A DNA stretch of 64,000 nucleotides, taken from the NCBI GenBank assembly GCA_018136815.1, contig CM030934.1:962979-1026978 (forward strand), in the 5' to 3' direction. Below are positions 40,531 through 51,363 of the stretch, in pieces. Every line of letters begins with the position of its first letter. The stretch's first letter is position 1. A program made the translations under genes and the position numbers. This DNA is from Isochrysis galbana (lineage: Eukaryota; Haptophyta; Isochrysidales; Isochrysidaceae). The notes under the pieces were generated by a model. That model was given only the letters and a program-made list of their open reading frames with translations, had not been told where the DNA came from and did no database searches.

Positions 40531-42011
40531 AGAGAGACCGAGAGAGAAAGAGATAGAGCAGGAGAGAGAGAGCAGGAGAGAGAGAGCAGGAGAGAAAGAG
40601 AGAGGGAGAGACGGAGAGAGGGAGAGAGCGAGATAGGGCAGAGATACCGAGCGCAGTGAGCGGTGAGTTCTCTTGTAGAAAGTGGAATGCTCTCCCTTCT
40701 CTCTACTCTCTACTTACAAAACGTAAAATGACGTTCGCAGGTGGCCGTAGGCTAGCTAACTAGGTATAATGGTATGATTTGGGTACATGGTGTGAAATGC
40801 CTTAAATTCTAGGGCGGTCAAACAGGGTTTTTTATTAGGGGTAAAAAATGACCATCTCACGGTTAAGGAAATTTCAGGATTTTTTTCGGTAGAAAGTTCC
40901 CAATACACCCAACTAACACTAACAACGAACACACATCTGCTGTGTTATATCTGGGCCCCATTGGGACATTGGGACCTAGACCTCCCCCTTGGGCCCCAGC
41001 AACAAAACGTAAGCAAATATTGACGAAAGACGCTAAATAAAGAGCTCAACTTCAAATCGAGACCGGGCGCGGTGCATGCCCGTTTTCGACGTCGACGATC
41101 CATCCAGATGGGGGGCCCCGCCTTGGCCCCGGCCAGAGTTTCGATCCAAACCCACCCAAATTTCGGTTCTCGAAATTTCGATCACTTTTCAGCAAATTTA
41201 TTCGAGCCTCATTGGCCCAAATTTCGATCAATTTCGATTCGAAAGTTGTGCTTGTGCTTCGCCGAGCGTGCGTGCACACGGCACACGCCCGACGCGCTGC
41301 ATGGCTGCATCGCTGCATCGCCTACGAGGGGTGATGGAGGGACGAGGATGCACATTAATAGTTCATTGTCATTGTCATTGTCGTCATTGTTCACTTATTC
41401 ATTGTTCACATTCACACATTATTTCTCTCTGTGGTCAACCCACATCAGCCCATGAGCCCACTCAACACAAGACACAAGACACAAGAGCACACCGCACACT
41501 TGCACGATCTCAGCCCACGGTCCACGGTCCATTTGTTGTAGCGACTCATCAAGGCCACTTGCCACTTGCAGGTGGTCTGACGTCTGACAACACGCCAGAC
41601 TGTTGCTCCCCATCTCCCCATACATCACACGCAAGAGAGAGAACACACCCCATTATTCGTCCCCTCACAGTCCTCGGCGTCGCTTCCGTCGTCGCTGGTC
41701 ACGATGAGCAGGGTATAACTTCTATCCCCCTGAGACGAGGGATGGGGAGCCCCCCCTCCCCTCCCCCCCCCCCTTCCGCTCGCCCGCCCGCCACCTCCCC
41801 TGCTCTTCTCGCGTTTCCCCTCTGCCCGGCGGAGGGCGCGACGGCAGCCGCGCACGCGCGATCGGAAGGAGAGTGACGGGGAGAGACGGAGAGAGAGAAC
41901 GGGGGAGTGGGGCGAGAGGGGGGAGGGAGAGGGAGAGCGAAAGGGGGAAGCGGGCGAGGGAGAGCGAGGCCTGTAGGCTTGGGTGCAGCGAGGAGGTAGG
42001 AGTAAGCCGCA
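40029..42011. other. Intergenic: microsatellites and one repeat-family copy
   Basis: GA microsatellite at 40495-40640 and GA-rich DNA at 40200-40490. At 40812-40990 lies a copy of the repeat starting TAGGGCGGTCAAACAGGG (homologous to 23630-23800 in reverse). TTCATTGTCATTGTCATTG-type short repeats lie near 41360-41405. A GA/G-rich tract at 41875-41970 precedes the next gene. No gene was recognised. Confidence 0.5.
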
Positions 42012-43199
42012 ATGCATGACGTGGTGTTTGCCTGGCTCATCGACTGGCTCACTCCGCGCGAATACGAAGGGCGTGCCCTCGCACGGCTGCCTGAGGAAGA
42101 CCCTCGCCGTCGGCTCGACCTGGCGCTTGCTGCAGAGATCCGCGCAGCTCTCAGACTGTTCGAGAGCCTTGCTGATGCGCTCCTCCTCCCGCTGCGGGAA
42201 CACCTTGCCCGCTCCGCCAACAGGGACAAGTTTGGACTGTTTGTGCAGCGTGCAGTGCTCATTCCGATTGGTGCGTGCGGTCGACCCGCACAGACTCCCC
42301 GCCGTCCCATGCGCACCGTCAATCTTAGAAGTTAGTGGCCTAGCCCGGAAGCACGCCGCGACCTCAGCACCCCCCCCCCCGCCCTGTGTCACGTAGGGTT
42401 GCTGCCCAATGGCCCTATTGCCCAGAAGCTTGCGCGGCTGCGAGATGCAGTGGCTGACTCGCGCCGCGCCAACAAGTGGCTGGGCGGCGTCGGGCCGCTC
42501 CTCGAGCTGCGCGCCTCATCTGCGCTACACAAAGAACGAGAATGGCCCGTGTGGCTACTCAAGGCGGGCGCTGAAGTTGCAAGCTTCACATCGATAACGG
42601 CGGAGCACCTGTGCGCTTGGTGCCCTGCATTCCACAGCGAACAGCGCGCCTTTGTGGATGCATCGGTTGTGCCCCATCAGCCGCACGCATGGCCCAAGTT
42701 GCGAGTCACTTTCAATCAAACCCCCTTTTGCGTCCAACGCTACCGTAGGCGATGGCTCCGTCATCACCAGCTCATCTCTGGTCCGGCGGGCCCTATGGCC
42801 AAGCGCACCAACCGGCTGCTTGCCGTGCGCAGTGCATGTCTGCTCGGCCTGCTGATCATCCAGCTGGGGCGCACTCGGGTGGGGAGGGCAGCGCTTGGCC
42901 GAGCAGCGGTTGTCTTAGGCCTTCAGACGCCGGATGGGAAGGGGGGAGAGCGCCAGCCGGTGACGGCGACCACGACGCTATCCGATTGCAGTAGCGGCAA
43001 GTCCTCTCAAGCTGAGAGGATGGACAGCCAGATCACCATCGGCCAGGAAGAACAGGACCTCACACGAGCTAGCGTGCTCGAGTTGATGCGCTTCGTCCAG
43101 GCCGCACACATGGGGCATATTTTCCGCACCCACGATTCGTTGGTGCGCGCGCACCCGAGTGTTAGATCACCGCTCCGTCAACTGCCCAAGCATGTGTGA
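42012..43199 (+). CDS. PEX11-like peroxisomal membrane protein, two exons
   Basis: Probable peroxin that remodels and elongates the peroxisomal membrane before fission. Exon 1 is 42012-42270 and exon 2 is 42397-43199; the intron begins GTGCGT, ends ACGTAG and is phase 1. The product is about 353 residues. Exon 1 contains RLFESLADALLLPLREHLARSANRDKFGLFVQRAVLIPIG, whose NRDK followed by an aromatic helix is the PEX11 N-terminal signature (GRDK-x-x-R-x-x-QY). Across the junction comes LLPNGPIAQKLARLRDAVADSRRANKWLGGVGPLLEL, matching the family pattern of L-x-x-L-x-x-A-[LI]-x-x-[AS]-R-K-x-x-R-[LF]-G. A second hydrophobic segment is RSACLLGLLIIQLG. The C-terminal part is longer and less conserved than usual; another short intron in 42600-42750 is possible. 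Confidence 0.6.
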
Positions 43200-43895
43200 A
43201 GGTATAGTTGCGGGATGAGTAGGGTGAGGGTGCTATCCTTAACTTGCCTCGACCATGAGCAAATTCGTCGGGGCAGCCCTGTGGGTTGAGCTCCATTGGC
43301 CGCTGATACGCCGATCAACCGCATGCCTGTACCTCGTGCAGGTGGGACTTATGGGAATCGTGACTGCCGGGTATGAGATCCGAGCTCAGTGGCACGCCAC
43401 AAAAACATCGCTGATTAGGACAAAGTCGGCCTGAGGGACATGGAGTGTCACGATTGCGTCTGGGTGCCTCATTGTACGATGGCTGCACCTCGATTGTCCA
43501 TGATCGCCAATGGAGCACGGATTAGGGGGACTTTCGTACCCAAGGAAATCGCTCCCAACAGCCCCTTGCTCTACGCTCACCACATTGTACACACACACCC
43601 AAGCCGTACCTACCTTTCGGCTGACGCATTGGAGTCTCACATTCACGCTGTCTGAGTTGTCGCCGAGACATCTGCACATGTAAGCACCACGCAAATTGCA
43701 ATTTCCACATGTGTCGTGAAGGCGCAAATTGGCTGCAGTTGCGATCGGAGGAGGTTGGCAGATACTCTAGCACCTTCGGAAGGATTTTGGATGGGGCGGC
43801 AGCATCTCCATTGTGCTAGTGCATCCTTTTGCTGGGTACATTCTAGGAGGCTGACGGCGCGTGTGCACGAAAATCGGCCGAGTATCTCATTTCAT
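43200..43895. other. Intergenic, nothing recognised
   Basis: Frames of up to 113 codons are present but carry no motif, and no repeat was identified. Confidence 0.35.
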
Positions 43896-44060
43896 CAACT
43901 AAGTTTATACTTAGCCCGCCCATGGGAGGTGGGAGGGCGCACGAGCCCCCCCTCCCCCCTTCTCTCTGACGAATTGGGCAGACCCATTGGGTCTGAGGAC
44001 AATGAGGAGGGAGCGATACCGGCGGCAGGCGCTTCGATCGCGCGCGACGTCGGTAGAGGT
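43896..44060 (+). repeat. CTAAGTTTATACTT-tip family fragment
   Basis: Starts AACTAAGTTTATACTTAGCCC and continues CCCATGGGAGG, CACGAGCCCC, then GTCTGAGGACAATGAGGAGGG and CGGCGGCAGGCGC, the subfamily also seen at 4757-5040. It ends within about 30 bp of the inverted methyltransferase fragment. Confidence 0.7.
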
Positions 44061-44087
44061 TTAAGAGCCTCCGGCGCGTACTATCAG

Positions 44088-44496
44088 TACAGCACTGATA
44101 GGGTCATTAGAAGAACAGGCATCCAATGGGTCGCCATCGCTCCAGCTACACCGACGTAGGTGCGGTTGCGAAGAGCGCCACGGTGCGGTGAAGGAGAGAG
44201 GTTAGCCATGGCCGACTCACGGCCATCCACGACGCAGGTTGGCTGGAGAGGCGGCAGCCCTTTGGTGAGGTACAACCCGGTGGCTTTCTGGTGTCCAGTG
44301 CCGTGCTCCCAGGGTTGGACGAATTGGGTCGGGGTCAACCCCCCGACTAAACGGCGAGCTTCCGCATGCATCCAAGGGTTCTCAACCGCTACAAACGGAG
44401 CAGTGGCGGAGGCCATTGACTTGAAGACGCGGGCGGCCGACTCAAGAGCGGCACGACGTCCGGGTTCTTGGGAGAGCCATTGACTACTGACGGCGG
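44088..44496 (-). pseudogene. Dispersed fragment of the pol methyltransferase-like domain
   Basis: Nearly identical on the reverse strand to 36577-36975 of the Gypsy pol: it starts at YLSAVSSQWLSQEPGRR, just after the PPC motif, and runs through VENPWMHAEA and QPWEHGTGHQKAT to THWMPVLL. The few differences include PRM to PWM and RSRTY to RNRTY. It lacks the SAM-binding part and the PPC motif. With the inverted LTR at 45449-46643 it is probably part of a second, minus-strand, rearranged Gypsy copy. Confidence 0.88.
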
Positions 44497-45054
44497 AGAG
44501 GTAGAAGACGGAGAAGGAGCAGACGGAACAGGTGGAGGCAGACAGAGCAGCAGAGTGAAGGCGCCCCGAGGTCGGAGCGGCACCGAGGTCGGAGCGGCAC
44601 CGAGGTCGGAGCGGCACCGAGGTCGGAGCGGCGCCCGACGCCCCACGCCCCCACCTCGGACGACACAACCCGGAAAAAGTCGACATGCGCACGCACGGCG
44701 TCTCCGCGGGGGGGCCGATGCACATCGCGCCGTGCCCATGCGCGGCGTGCACATTGTGATTGCAAGCCATCACACGTGCTGCGTAACGAAACATCTCTTA
44801 TATTGCACGTTTACGTAATTGTGCGCATTAGGCGGCACGCAGAGGGAAAAAATCGGGATGCGCACGCACGGCGTCTCCGCGGGGGGGGCACCGCGCCGTG
44901 CCCAATGCACACGACATGCACAAGTGCTCAGTTGATACTATTCATTAAACTGCACGTTTGTGTATGCGCACGCAAGGCAGATGCTAGCCCTTATTTAATT
45001 TTAAATAAATGTGGACATTTGATCGCTCAATTCGACTGATGTCCCACAATTGAC
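44497..45054. other. Intergenic with tandem repeats
   Basis: A 17-bp unit (GGTCGGAGCGGCACCGA) is repeated about four times at 44568-44632. The stretch GATGCGCACGCACGGCGTCTCC at about 44857 duplicates, slightly diverged, one at about 44685, giving a tandem offset near 172 bp. No gene was seen. Confidence 0.6.
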
Positions 45055-45448
45055 GGAACGACACCTAATCTAGCCACAAAGCTGAGGATAGCACACGCTG
45101 TCGAGGTACCTAAGGAGCAACAAAACATGGACGAATAAGCCAACAAAGCAGGGAGCAAAGCCAACACCAAGGACGCAGCTGACCCGGCGCCTCTGTCATA
45201 CTAGGCGTGAACGAAGACGGACGCGAACACCAAAAGAGAAGACACAACAGGCCTGCCCGGCCCCCGCACTCCGAACCAGGCCTTAGGTAGCGCACCAAGG
45301 CCGGACCCCGGAAACCGAAGAAAAAGGAATGACGGGGGGCAGGGGAAGCGGTGGAGGGAGGGAAGTAAGGGCGATGCAAATAGAGAAGGGAGACCAGTCC
45401 CAGTCAGTAGTAGGTGTGTAGCCCAGAATCTTCAGATGTTTTTTTTTT
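45055..45448 (+). mobile_element. LINE 3' end, 5'-truncated
   Basis: Same 3' end as 4226-4630: starts in the last codons (AAGCTGAGGATAGCACACG), runs through GGCCTGCCCGG, CCGGAAACCGAAGAAAAAGG and GTAGCCCAGAATCTTCAGATG to a T10 tail at 45439-45448. The tail touches the end of the inverted LTR at 45449. No target-site duplication was found. Confidence 0.85.
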
Positions 45449-46643
45449 GTATTGACTCGTTGACTCGGGGTATAGACTCGGGAACTCGGGGGGACTCGCT
45501 TGGGAACACGGTGGGACTCGACGAAGTTGCTACAAAAATCACTCACAAGAAACCAAAAACCAAAGTCCTTGGGCTCAGAAAACAGAAAACTAACGTAAAC
45601 ACTCCGGAATCATACGATAAACAAACCCCTCCCCGCGCGGCGAAGGCTGAAGTCGCGATCGCTCGTCATGCGCGAAGATATACGGAAAGAGAGCGCATAA
45701 CTACGCCACCGAAGGGTTCGAACTATCGTTAAAGTGAAACTCGTCCGCTGAAGCCAACGCGGAGGGTCGAGGAGAGATCCAAACTCGCGCGGGGGGAGAA
45801 GGCGATGTGCGGAGAGACCTTCTAGACAAGCGACGAGCAAGGGGCGACGAAACAAGGCGCGAGACGCGAGGCGCGTGCCATTCGTTCTTCCTTTCTTTCA
45901 TCGAAACCGCGACGAAACTAACATTAAACGTCGGTGCCCCCTCCGCGAGGATCGCGAAGAAGAACGGACGAGATGGAGGCAATCATCGAAGGAACCGCGA
46001 GAGGAATCGAAGCGAGGGGGGGAGAACAACGACGGCCGGAGGAAACGAACCGCGCGCGGGGGAGAAGAGAACCTCGCAACCTCGCGCGGGGGGGGGGGAT
46101 TAATATAACGGCCGGAGGCGACGGACGGCACGCCGAGGGAAAGAACCTGCCGCGGGGGGGGCGAGGGACCGAGGGCACGGCGGGGCAGCGTGGGAGGGCG
46201 CGAGGCCGATCTCGGAGCGAGATCGCGTCCTTTCCCTCGCGGAGCGCGGAGAGACCCCCCACGAGATATATATCTTGGGACCGGAGAATGTTTTGGACGA
46301 ATCTTCCTGCCGTCGGCCGAGGAGAGGCGGACGGAGAGAGAGAGAGAGAGAGAGAGTCTCGCAGAGCGACTGCAGAACGAGAAGTCGAAGTCATGCCGGT
46401 TTATTACCTTAAACGAGCCAACAATTATAGTGACAGCAAAAACAAAATTCGAATCGCAAATTTCGAGACCAAAATCTGCAAACCTGGACTTGAGACTTGA
46501 GACCGTGGGGAATCCGAATCTGTAGATAATCTGTGTGTCTTGTGCGTCAGTGGCAACACGGGGAACTGTTCAATTGTAATTGTGAGCGCGTACCTTACAC
46601 GAATATTCATGCCTACAGCCTTCAGATGGGCAGGAATACAACA
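45449..46643 (-). repeat. Isolated Gypsy LTR copy, inverted
   Basis: Reverse complement of 30048-31219 over its whole length (1195 against 1172 bp), from TGTTGTATTCC at 46643 to GAGTCAATAC at 45449. There is no gag or protease next to it. It may be a solo LTR or the remaining end of a second element that also left the fragment at 44088-44496. No 4-6 bp flanking duplication is visible. Confidence 0.85.
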
Positions 46644-47303
46644 CGGTGTGTCCAATTAGTAATTGCAATTAGCTAGTGGCTAGTGGGGTTGGCTTGGATA
46701 TAACATTAATGATTTTATATGTCTACCCCGTCCGCCCTTGTTGACACTTGTGTGCATAATGCATTTCACCTCAATAAACACTGGTTGTCCATCCATATCC
46801 ATACACGATACACGATACACGTTCGTCAGCTCGATAAATAATTTGTAAATACTATTTTGTCACGGACTTGTACTCCACCAGTACGAGTACTAGTACTAGC
46901 AGCTAGGATCGTAGTACCATAGAGTACTAGAGCACTTTGGTTTTCTTTTCGTAATCAGGCTGCCTAAAAAGCTAAAAAGCAGACAGTTCTCTTCCTGTTT
47001 CCTCCTAAAGTAGGAGTACTTGGTAATTGATTGAATGGATCTGAACCCCGCCTCCCTCCCCTCTCTCCCCTTCCTCGGTTTGCCGTGGGGGGATCGATCC
47101 CCCCGCTTGAGATCGTGAAAGAAGTCCCCAAACATCCGTCCCCCCTCTCTCTCCCCCTCTCTCTCCCCCCCCTCTCTCTCCCTCTCCCTCTCTCTCTCCC
47201 TCTCTCCTCCTCGTCTTTCTACTCTCCCTCTCTCCCTTTCCTCTCCCCCCCCCCCCATCCTCTCTCTCTCCCTGAGGGGTCGCTCCACTCGCTCCCGCTG
47301 CTG
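46644..47303. other. Intergenic: retroposon tail and pyrimidine-rich leader
   Basis: 46646-46705 (TGTCCAATTAG...CTAGTGGGGTTGGCTTGGATATAACATT) matches the 3' end of the retroposon at 16140-16200. 47130-47280 is CT-rich and ends 24 bp before the ATG of the oxygenase. Confidence 0.6.
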
Positions 47304-48351
47304 ATGAGTGCTACAGTCCCGCGCTGCGGCATCAACCTCTCGCGCTATCCTCTGGGTGAGGGGCGGGTGGAGGCGGCGCTCCCGCCCGGTTATGCGCACA
47401 CTCTATCCACCACAGGATGCCTCGTGCTGCCCGACTTTCTCACGCGCGAGGCAACCGAGGAGATGGCTGCAGAGTCGGCCTCACAGGCGGCTGATGCATG
47501 GGTCACTGATAACCATCACACAGCTTGGCAGCTGCCGCTCGACCCCAGCGTGCCAAAGTTGCACGTGCGCAATCAAATGATGCGCACGCGCGTCGCTTCA
47601 GTCCCTTTCGACCGCGTCGGTCCCGCCCTCCGCGCGCTTTACCTCTCCGACGACCTGATCTCACTCGTCGAGGCGGCACTCAGCCGGCCTCAGGGCTCAC
47701 TCCACAGGCTGGCAGATCCGCTGGGTGCATGCAGCATCAATGTCTTCCGGCCCGGTATGTCCTCACATCGGCTCAGTGGTCTGTCACCGTCACCACGGTG
47801 TGGCAAGCGTACATCCTTCTGCCGCCTTTTCAGGTTGGAGCCACGCATGGCATTTTGATGAGGCTGAATACACGGTGACGCTCTGCCTACAACAGGCTGA
47901 GAGCGGTGGCGAATTCCGCTTCACTCCACCGTTGCGCTCGAGCTCTTCAGACCTAGCCATCCTTGCGGTGTGCACTGCGTTCCGCTGCTATGGCCAATTC
48001 ATTCCCTGCCGCTCGTCACTCTCCACAACGTGCGAGACCATCCAAATCCACCCCATGTGTGTGTGCTATCAGGTTACTGCGGTCCTCAGGGCGCATGGAG
48101 AGGGCCATTTCTCTGAGCCATCCGTGGCAGATTTAGCCAACTTTCCTGAATCGCATATCTCGGAGTTCCAGCCCGGGACGCTACAAATCTTCGGTGGACG
48201 CTATTGTCTGCATCGCGTTGAGCCTGTGCATGGAGGTCGCGATCGCCTCGTGGCCGTGTTGTGTTTTGCGAGCGAACCAGGGGTCGTCAATAGTAGAGCC
48301 GTGCAAGAAATGTTCTGGGGAAGATCGGTCGCTGTTCCTGACGTGAATTGA
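47304..48351 (+). CDS. 2OG-Fe(II) dioxygenase, three exons
   Basis: A predicted non-heme iron dioxygenase of 287 residues using 2-oxoglutarate and oxygen; the substrate is unknown. Exons are 47304-47754, 47834-47967 and 48073-48351. Intron 1 is GTATGT...TTTTCAG (phase 1) and intron 2 is GTGTGC...CTATCAG (phase 0). Exon 1 has a helical N-terminal part (TTGCLVLPDFLTREATEEM) and ends SINVFRPG. Exon 2 reads WSHAWHFDEAEYTVTLCLQ, with the iron-binding H-x-D dyad, then GGEFRFTPPLR. Exon 3 reads GTLQIFGGRYCLHRVEPV, with the distal histidine, and RDRLVAVLCF, with the arginine expected to hold 2-oxoglutarate. It ends EPGVVNSRAVQEMFWGR. The HFDE, FxGRYxLHRVxPV pattern is that of a family widespread in bacteria and fungi and usually unannotated. 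Splice joins restore the family spacing exactly, so confidence in structure is good. Confidence 0.8.
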
Positions 48352-48956
48352 AACGTCTTTTCGAGCAATTCAGATTTATGACCTCACCATCAGTAAAATA
48401 ATCAAAGGCGGGTTGCCTTTATCCGGCACTACACCCTGCGCTGGCAACCAAGTTTATAGTAGTACTTGGTTGCGATGGAGCGCGCCGGCGTGACTCCCCT
48501 CTCCTCCGGGCCCCCCGCCGAGGGCGGCCCCCCTGCCCCCAAGGACCAGTCGCTGGCGAAGCGGCCGCGTCCGCCCTCAGGGGCCGAGCAGGTGCGTGCG
48601 ACCCCGGTCGCGCCACACGGCCCGTGGCCCCGGCCACACCACACACAGGAGCCATGCTGCCCCCCCCCATGGGGGACAGCAGGCTGCAAGACTCAGGGAG
48701 ACAGCATCAGACAGGCAAGGCCTGCACTCCATTGGGTATGCCTTATGGCAGAGGCCCCTCTCACCCTGGCTAGGGCGCCGCCGAGGCGGCGACCCGCGGC
48801 CGGGTGGCCCTTATGGGCACACCTCCCTGACATGCTGTTTGACGCTACATCACATCATACCAACCTGGCCCCACAGAACGAGTCTGTCAACCGGAACACT
48901 CAGCCAAAGGACTCCCACTACACCCAAACCCTCCACCCTCTACCCTCTACCCACAC
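48352..48956. other. Intergenic, low-complexity GC-rich DNA
   Basis: GCAACCAAGT and ACTTGGTTGC form a small inverted repeat at 48440-48472, related to the tip of the retroposon family. The rest is C-rich with no supported gene. Confidence 0.4.
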
Positions 48957-49122
48957 CAACACACGACGCAACTGACTCCCGCCCCGCCCGGGCCCGACAC
49001 TCACTCAGGCCCGTTCGGCCGGGTGACGTTGGCGTAGTCGTCGGCGCCACACACACACGGCCGAACGGGCCTGAGTGAGTGTCGGGCCCGGGCGGGGCGG
49101 GAGTCAGTTGCGTCGTGTGTTG
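48957..49122. repeat. Perfect inverted repeat: 65-bp arms, 36-bp loop
   Basis: 48957-49021 and 49058-49122 are exact reverse complements (outer ends CAACACACGACGC and GCGTCGTGTGTTG; inner ends CCGTTCGGCCG and CGGCCGAACGG). The loop is 49022-49057. The arms are about 70% GC. A retroposon copy begins 9 bp downstream. Confidence 0.95.
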
Positions 49123-49130
49123 AAATACCA

Positions 49131-49840
49131 ACAACTAAGTTTATACTTGGTTGACCCATGGGGGGGCACGAGCCCCCCCCCTCTCTCCACTCCTCCCCCG
49201 CCATGGGGGAGGAACCAACCATCCTCCTGGCATGCATGCCTGATGGCTTGCCAGGAGGCCACTGCCCTGCTGACCCACTCTCTCTCACTCACAGGCACGC
49301 CTGATTCGCTCGTCCTGGCCAGTCGTGGCCAGCCCATTGCTCCAACCCCCCCTCCCCCCCTGGTCGACAGGCAGACAGGTGCAGCGGTGCAGCGTGGGGG
49401 CCCCTGACCCCTGAGGCTCGGGAGCGCCAGCGAGGGAGAGGCAGGGGAGGCCAGGGCCCAGCCCCAGCCTCCTCTGCCCCTGAGCTGGCCTCCATGAGCC
49501 TCCAGGGGTCGCCAGAGGGCAGCTGGAGGCCTGCCGCAGGCGCGCCATCGCGCGTGCCGCAGGAGAGGGGAGAGAGGGCGCGGAGAAGGGGGTGGGCGGA
49601 GCTCTCGCTCCGCTCACCGAAGAATTGTTAAGTCCCGCTCCTGTTTACAGGATAAGTCGGGACTGAAGCCGCCGCCCACTCGGAGACACAGTAGGAGGAA
49701 GGGGGGGAAAGATCACCGGGGGGTGGCGCGGGCCACCGGACCATATCTAAGCCCTTCACCCCTATCCCCCTAGTAGTGCACGGGGGGAGCCGCCTGATGG
49801 CGGGGGGGAGAAGGGCCGGGGAGTGGGGGTGTAGAAAGTA
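49131..49840 (+). repeat. Long copy of the CTAAGTTTATACTT-tip family
   Basis: Starts AACTAAGTTTATACTTGG and runs parallel to 60232-60905 through GTTGACCCATGGGGGGGCAC, GAACCAACCATCCTCCTGGC, CTGGTCGACAGGCAGACAGG, CACCGGACCATATCTAAGCCC and ATCCCCCTAGTAGTGCACGG to GGGGGTGTAGAAAGT. No conserved ORF: the two copies differ by frame-breaking indels. Confidence 0.8.
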
Positions 49841-50289
49841 TGCTATGTACTATGTGTAGTAGGTAGTGGTTCCATTCGCCGCGAGCAACTATCGTTAAAC
49901 CGATAGGGTCATGGAGCGCGCGCCGCTCCCCTCCCCTCCTGCCGCCCCACCCGCCGCGACGGATGATCGGGCCATGCTCGACGCCTCGCACCCGAAGCGC
50001 CAAACGAGCTTCGCTCCGACAGGCGTGTGTGTGTGGGGGGGGTTAGGGTTAAAACCCACCATTTTCCTCGGGAAGTTTTCCCAGGGGTTTTTCTTGAGCT
50101 TTGGAGGGTCAGTCAAAAAAAAACGCAGCCCCCCACACATACACATGTTAGTTATAAATCACGGTTTGCTGTTTGACCGTCCCATATTCAATACACAAAA
50201 TCGCGAGTAGAATCAAGAGGCGGCGTACTACCGCACCCTTTACCCTTTGCAAGATTTACCATCATTGGCGTGCTTCCCTTAAAACTACG

Positions 50290-50844
50290 TACAATACTAA
50301 CCCCTTACAGAAAGATGGCATCTATTGTTGCAAGCTTTGCTGAAGCCAACAATCTCAATCTAGATGGCAAGCTTTGCTGATGTGGCAAGCCATCTATGAG
50401 CAAGCTTTTCGGGCGCGCAGCGCTCGGGCGCCCGGGCTCCAGGCCTCCGCGCGTCCGCGCGCTTCATTCAGGCGCAAAGTCGAGAGCCGTGGCCTGTGGC
50501 CCGAGCTCGAGAGGCGAACAGAGGCGCAGAGGCGCAGCGGCGCCGCAAGTTGTCACTGCAAGAGAGGAGAGAGTTATCATACAGTCTCATAGAGTATGAA
50601 GTGTGATGAGTAGCACAAGCACAAGAAGGTATTGTCGTACATACAGTCGGGACGGGAACGTACCATAAATAGCTTTCCATAAATAAGGCCCGACCGAGCT
50701 TTATTTATCGAGCTTTGGTGCCATTCTCATTCCGACCATAGATTGGACAAGCTTTCCGGCAAGCTTTGGTGTACATGTCAACCATCTCTCCAAACAAGCT
50801 TTCTGAGATTTTGAACCATCTTTCTGTAAGGGGTTATACAATAC
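50290..50844. mobile_element. hAT-type MITE, 539 bp with 8-bp target-site duplication
   Basis: TACAATAC at 50290-50297 and 50837-50844 flanks an element with 21-bp perfect terminal inverted repeats (50298-50318, starting TAACCCCTTAC, and 50816-50836). An 8-bp duplication is diagnostic of hAT-superfamily transposition. The interior has repeated GCAAGCTTT motifs on both sides, as subterminal repeats of hAT elements do, and no transposase. The target was next to a decayed gag fragment. Confidence 0.9.
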
Positions 50845-50888
50845 CCAAAATTGCGAGTAAAATGCCAAAAGGGAAGCATGCCAAGGAA

Positions 50889-50990
50889 AGGTCCATGAGC
50901 TACCCGGAAGGACCGCGTTCCGCGCTAGCTGCCAGCACGCCCTCGCAGGCGATCTCCAATCTCCAAAGGTGAGATCAGCCTTGTTGTGAC
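50889..50990 (+). pseudogene. Gag 5' fragment
   Basis: GTCCATGAGCTACCCGGAAG through CGCGCTAGCTGCCAGCACGC to GGTGAGATCAGCCTTG matches 31353-31450 of gag (MSSPQEPHSALAAGAPSQAI against MSYPEGPRSALAASTPSQAI). An insertion breaks the frame after that. Confidence 0.75.
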
Positions 50991-50997
50991 ACACACG

Positions 50998-51363
50998 CTA
51001 GCAACGCTACATTATCAAGTGTTCGCTACTATCCTTCACTCCTCCTCTTGAGTTGAATGAAGCTCAAGCATGCAGCACGCAAGCGCCGTAATGGAGGATA
51101 GACTGCTCCATGCTTGATAGATCGCTCGCTCGAGCAAGGGCCAAATATCAACATTGAGGATGCGCGGGACTATGCCTATGCCCGTAAACTAATGCCAAGT
51201 TGAAGTAAGTACGGGTGAAGCAAATAAGCCACACCACCACCGTGTCACACAAATTACCTTTGTGCGACAAAGAACGTGGATGATCGTGCGGCAGAGGTCA
51301 CACAGCTACATTCTACCTAGAAGGTGAGATGAAGCCAGTGCGCTGAGCGAGACACAAGGCCGA
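50998..51363. other. Intergenic, nothing recognised
   Basis: No repeat or conserved frame detected downstream of the UGGT gene. Confidence 0.35.

Noticed and set aside
43386..43727. 113-codon Cys-containing frame on the minus strand
   Set aside because: Cysteines do not form a known finger pattern and no homologous context was seen.
50036..50062. TTAGGG-like motif suggesting telomeric repeat
   Set aside because: Only one and a half units (GGTTAGGGTTAAAACCC); no array.
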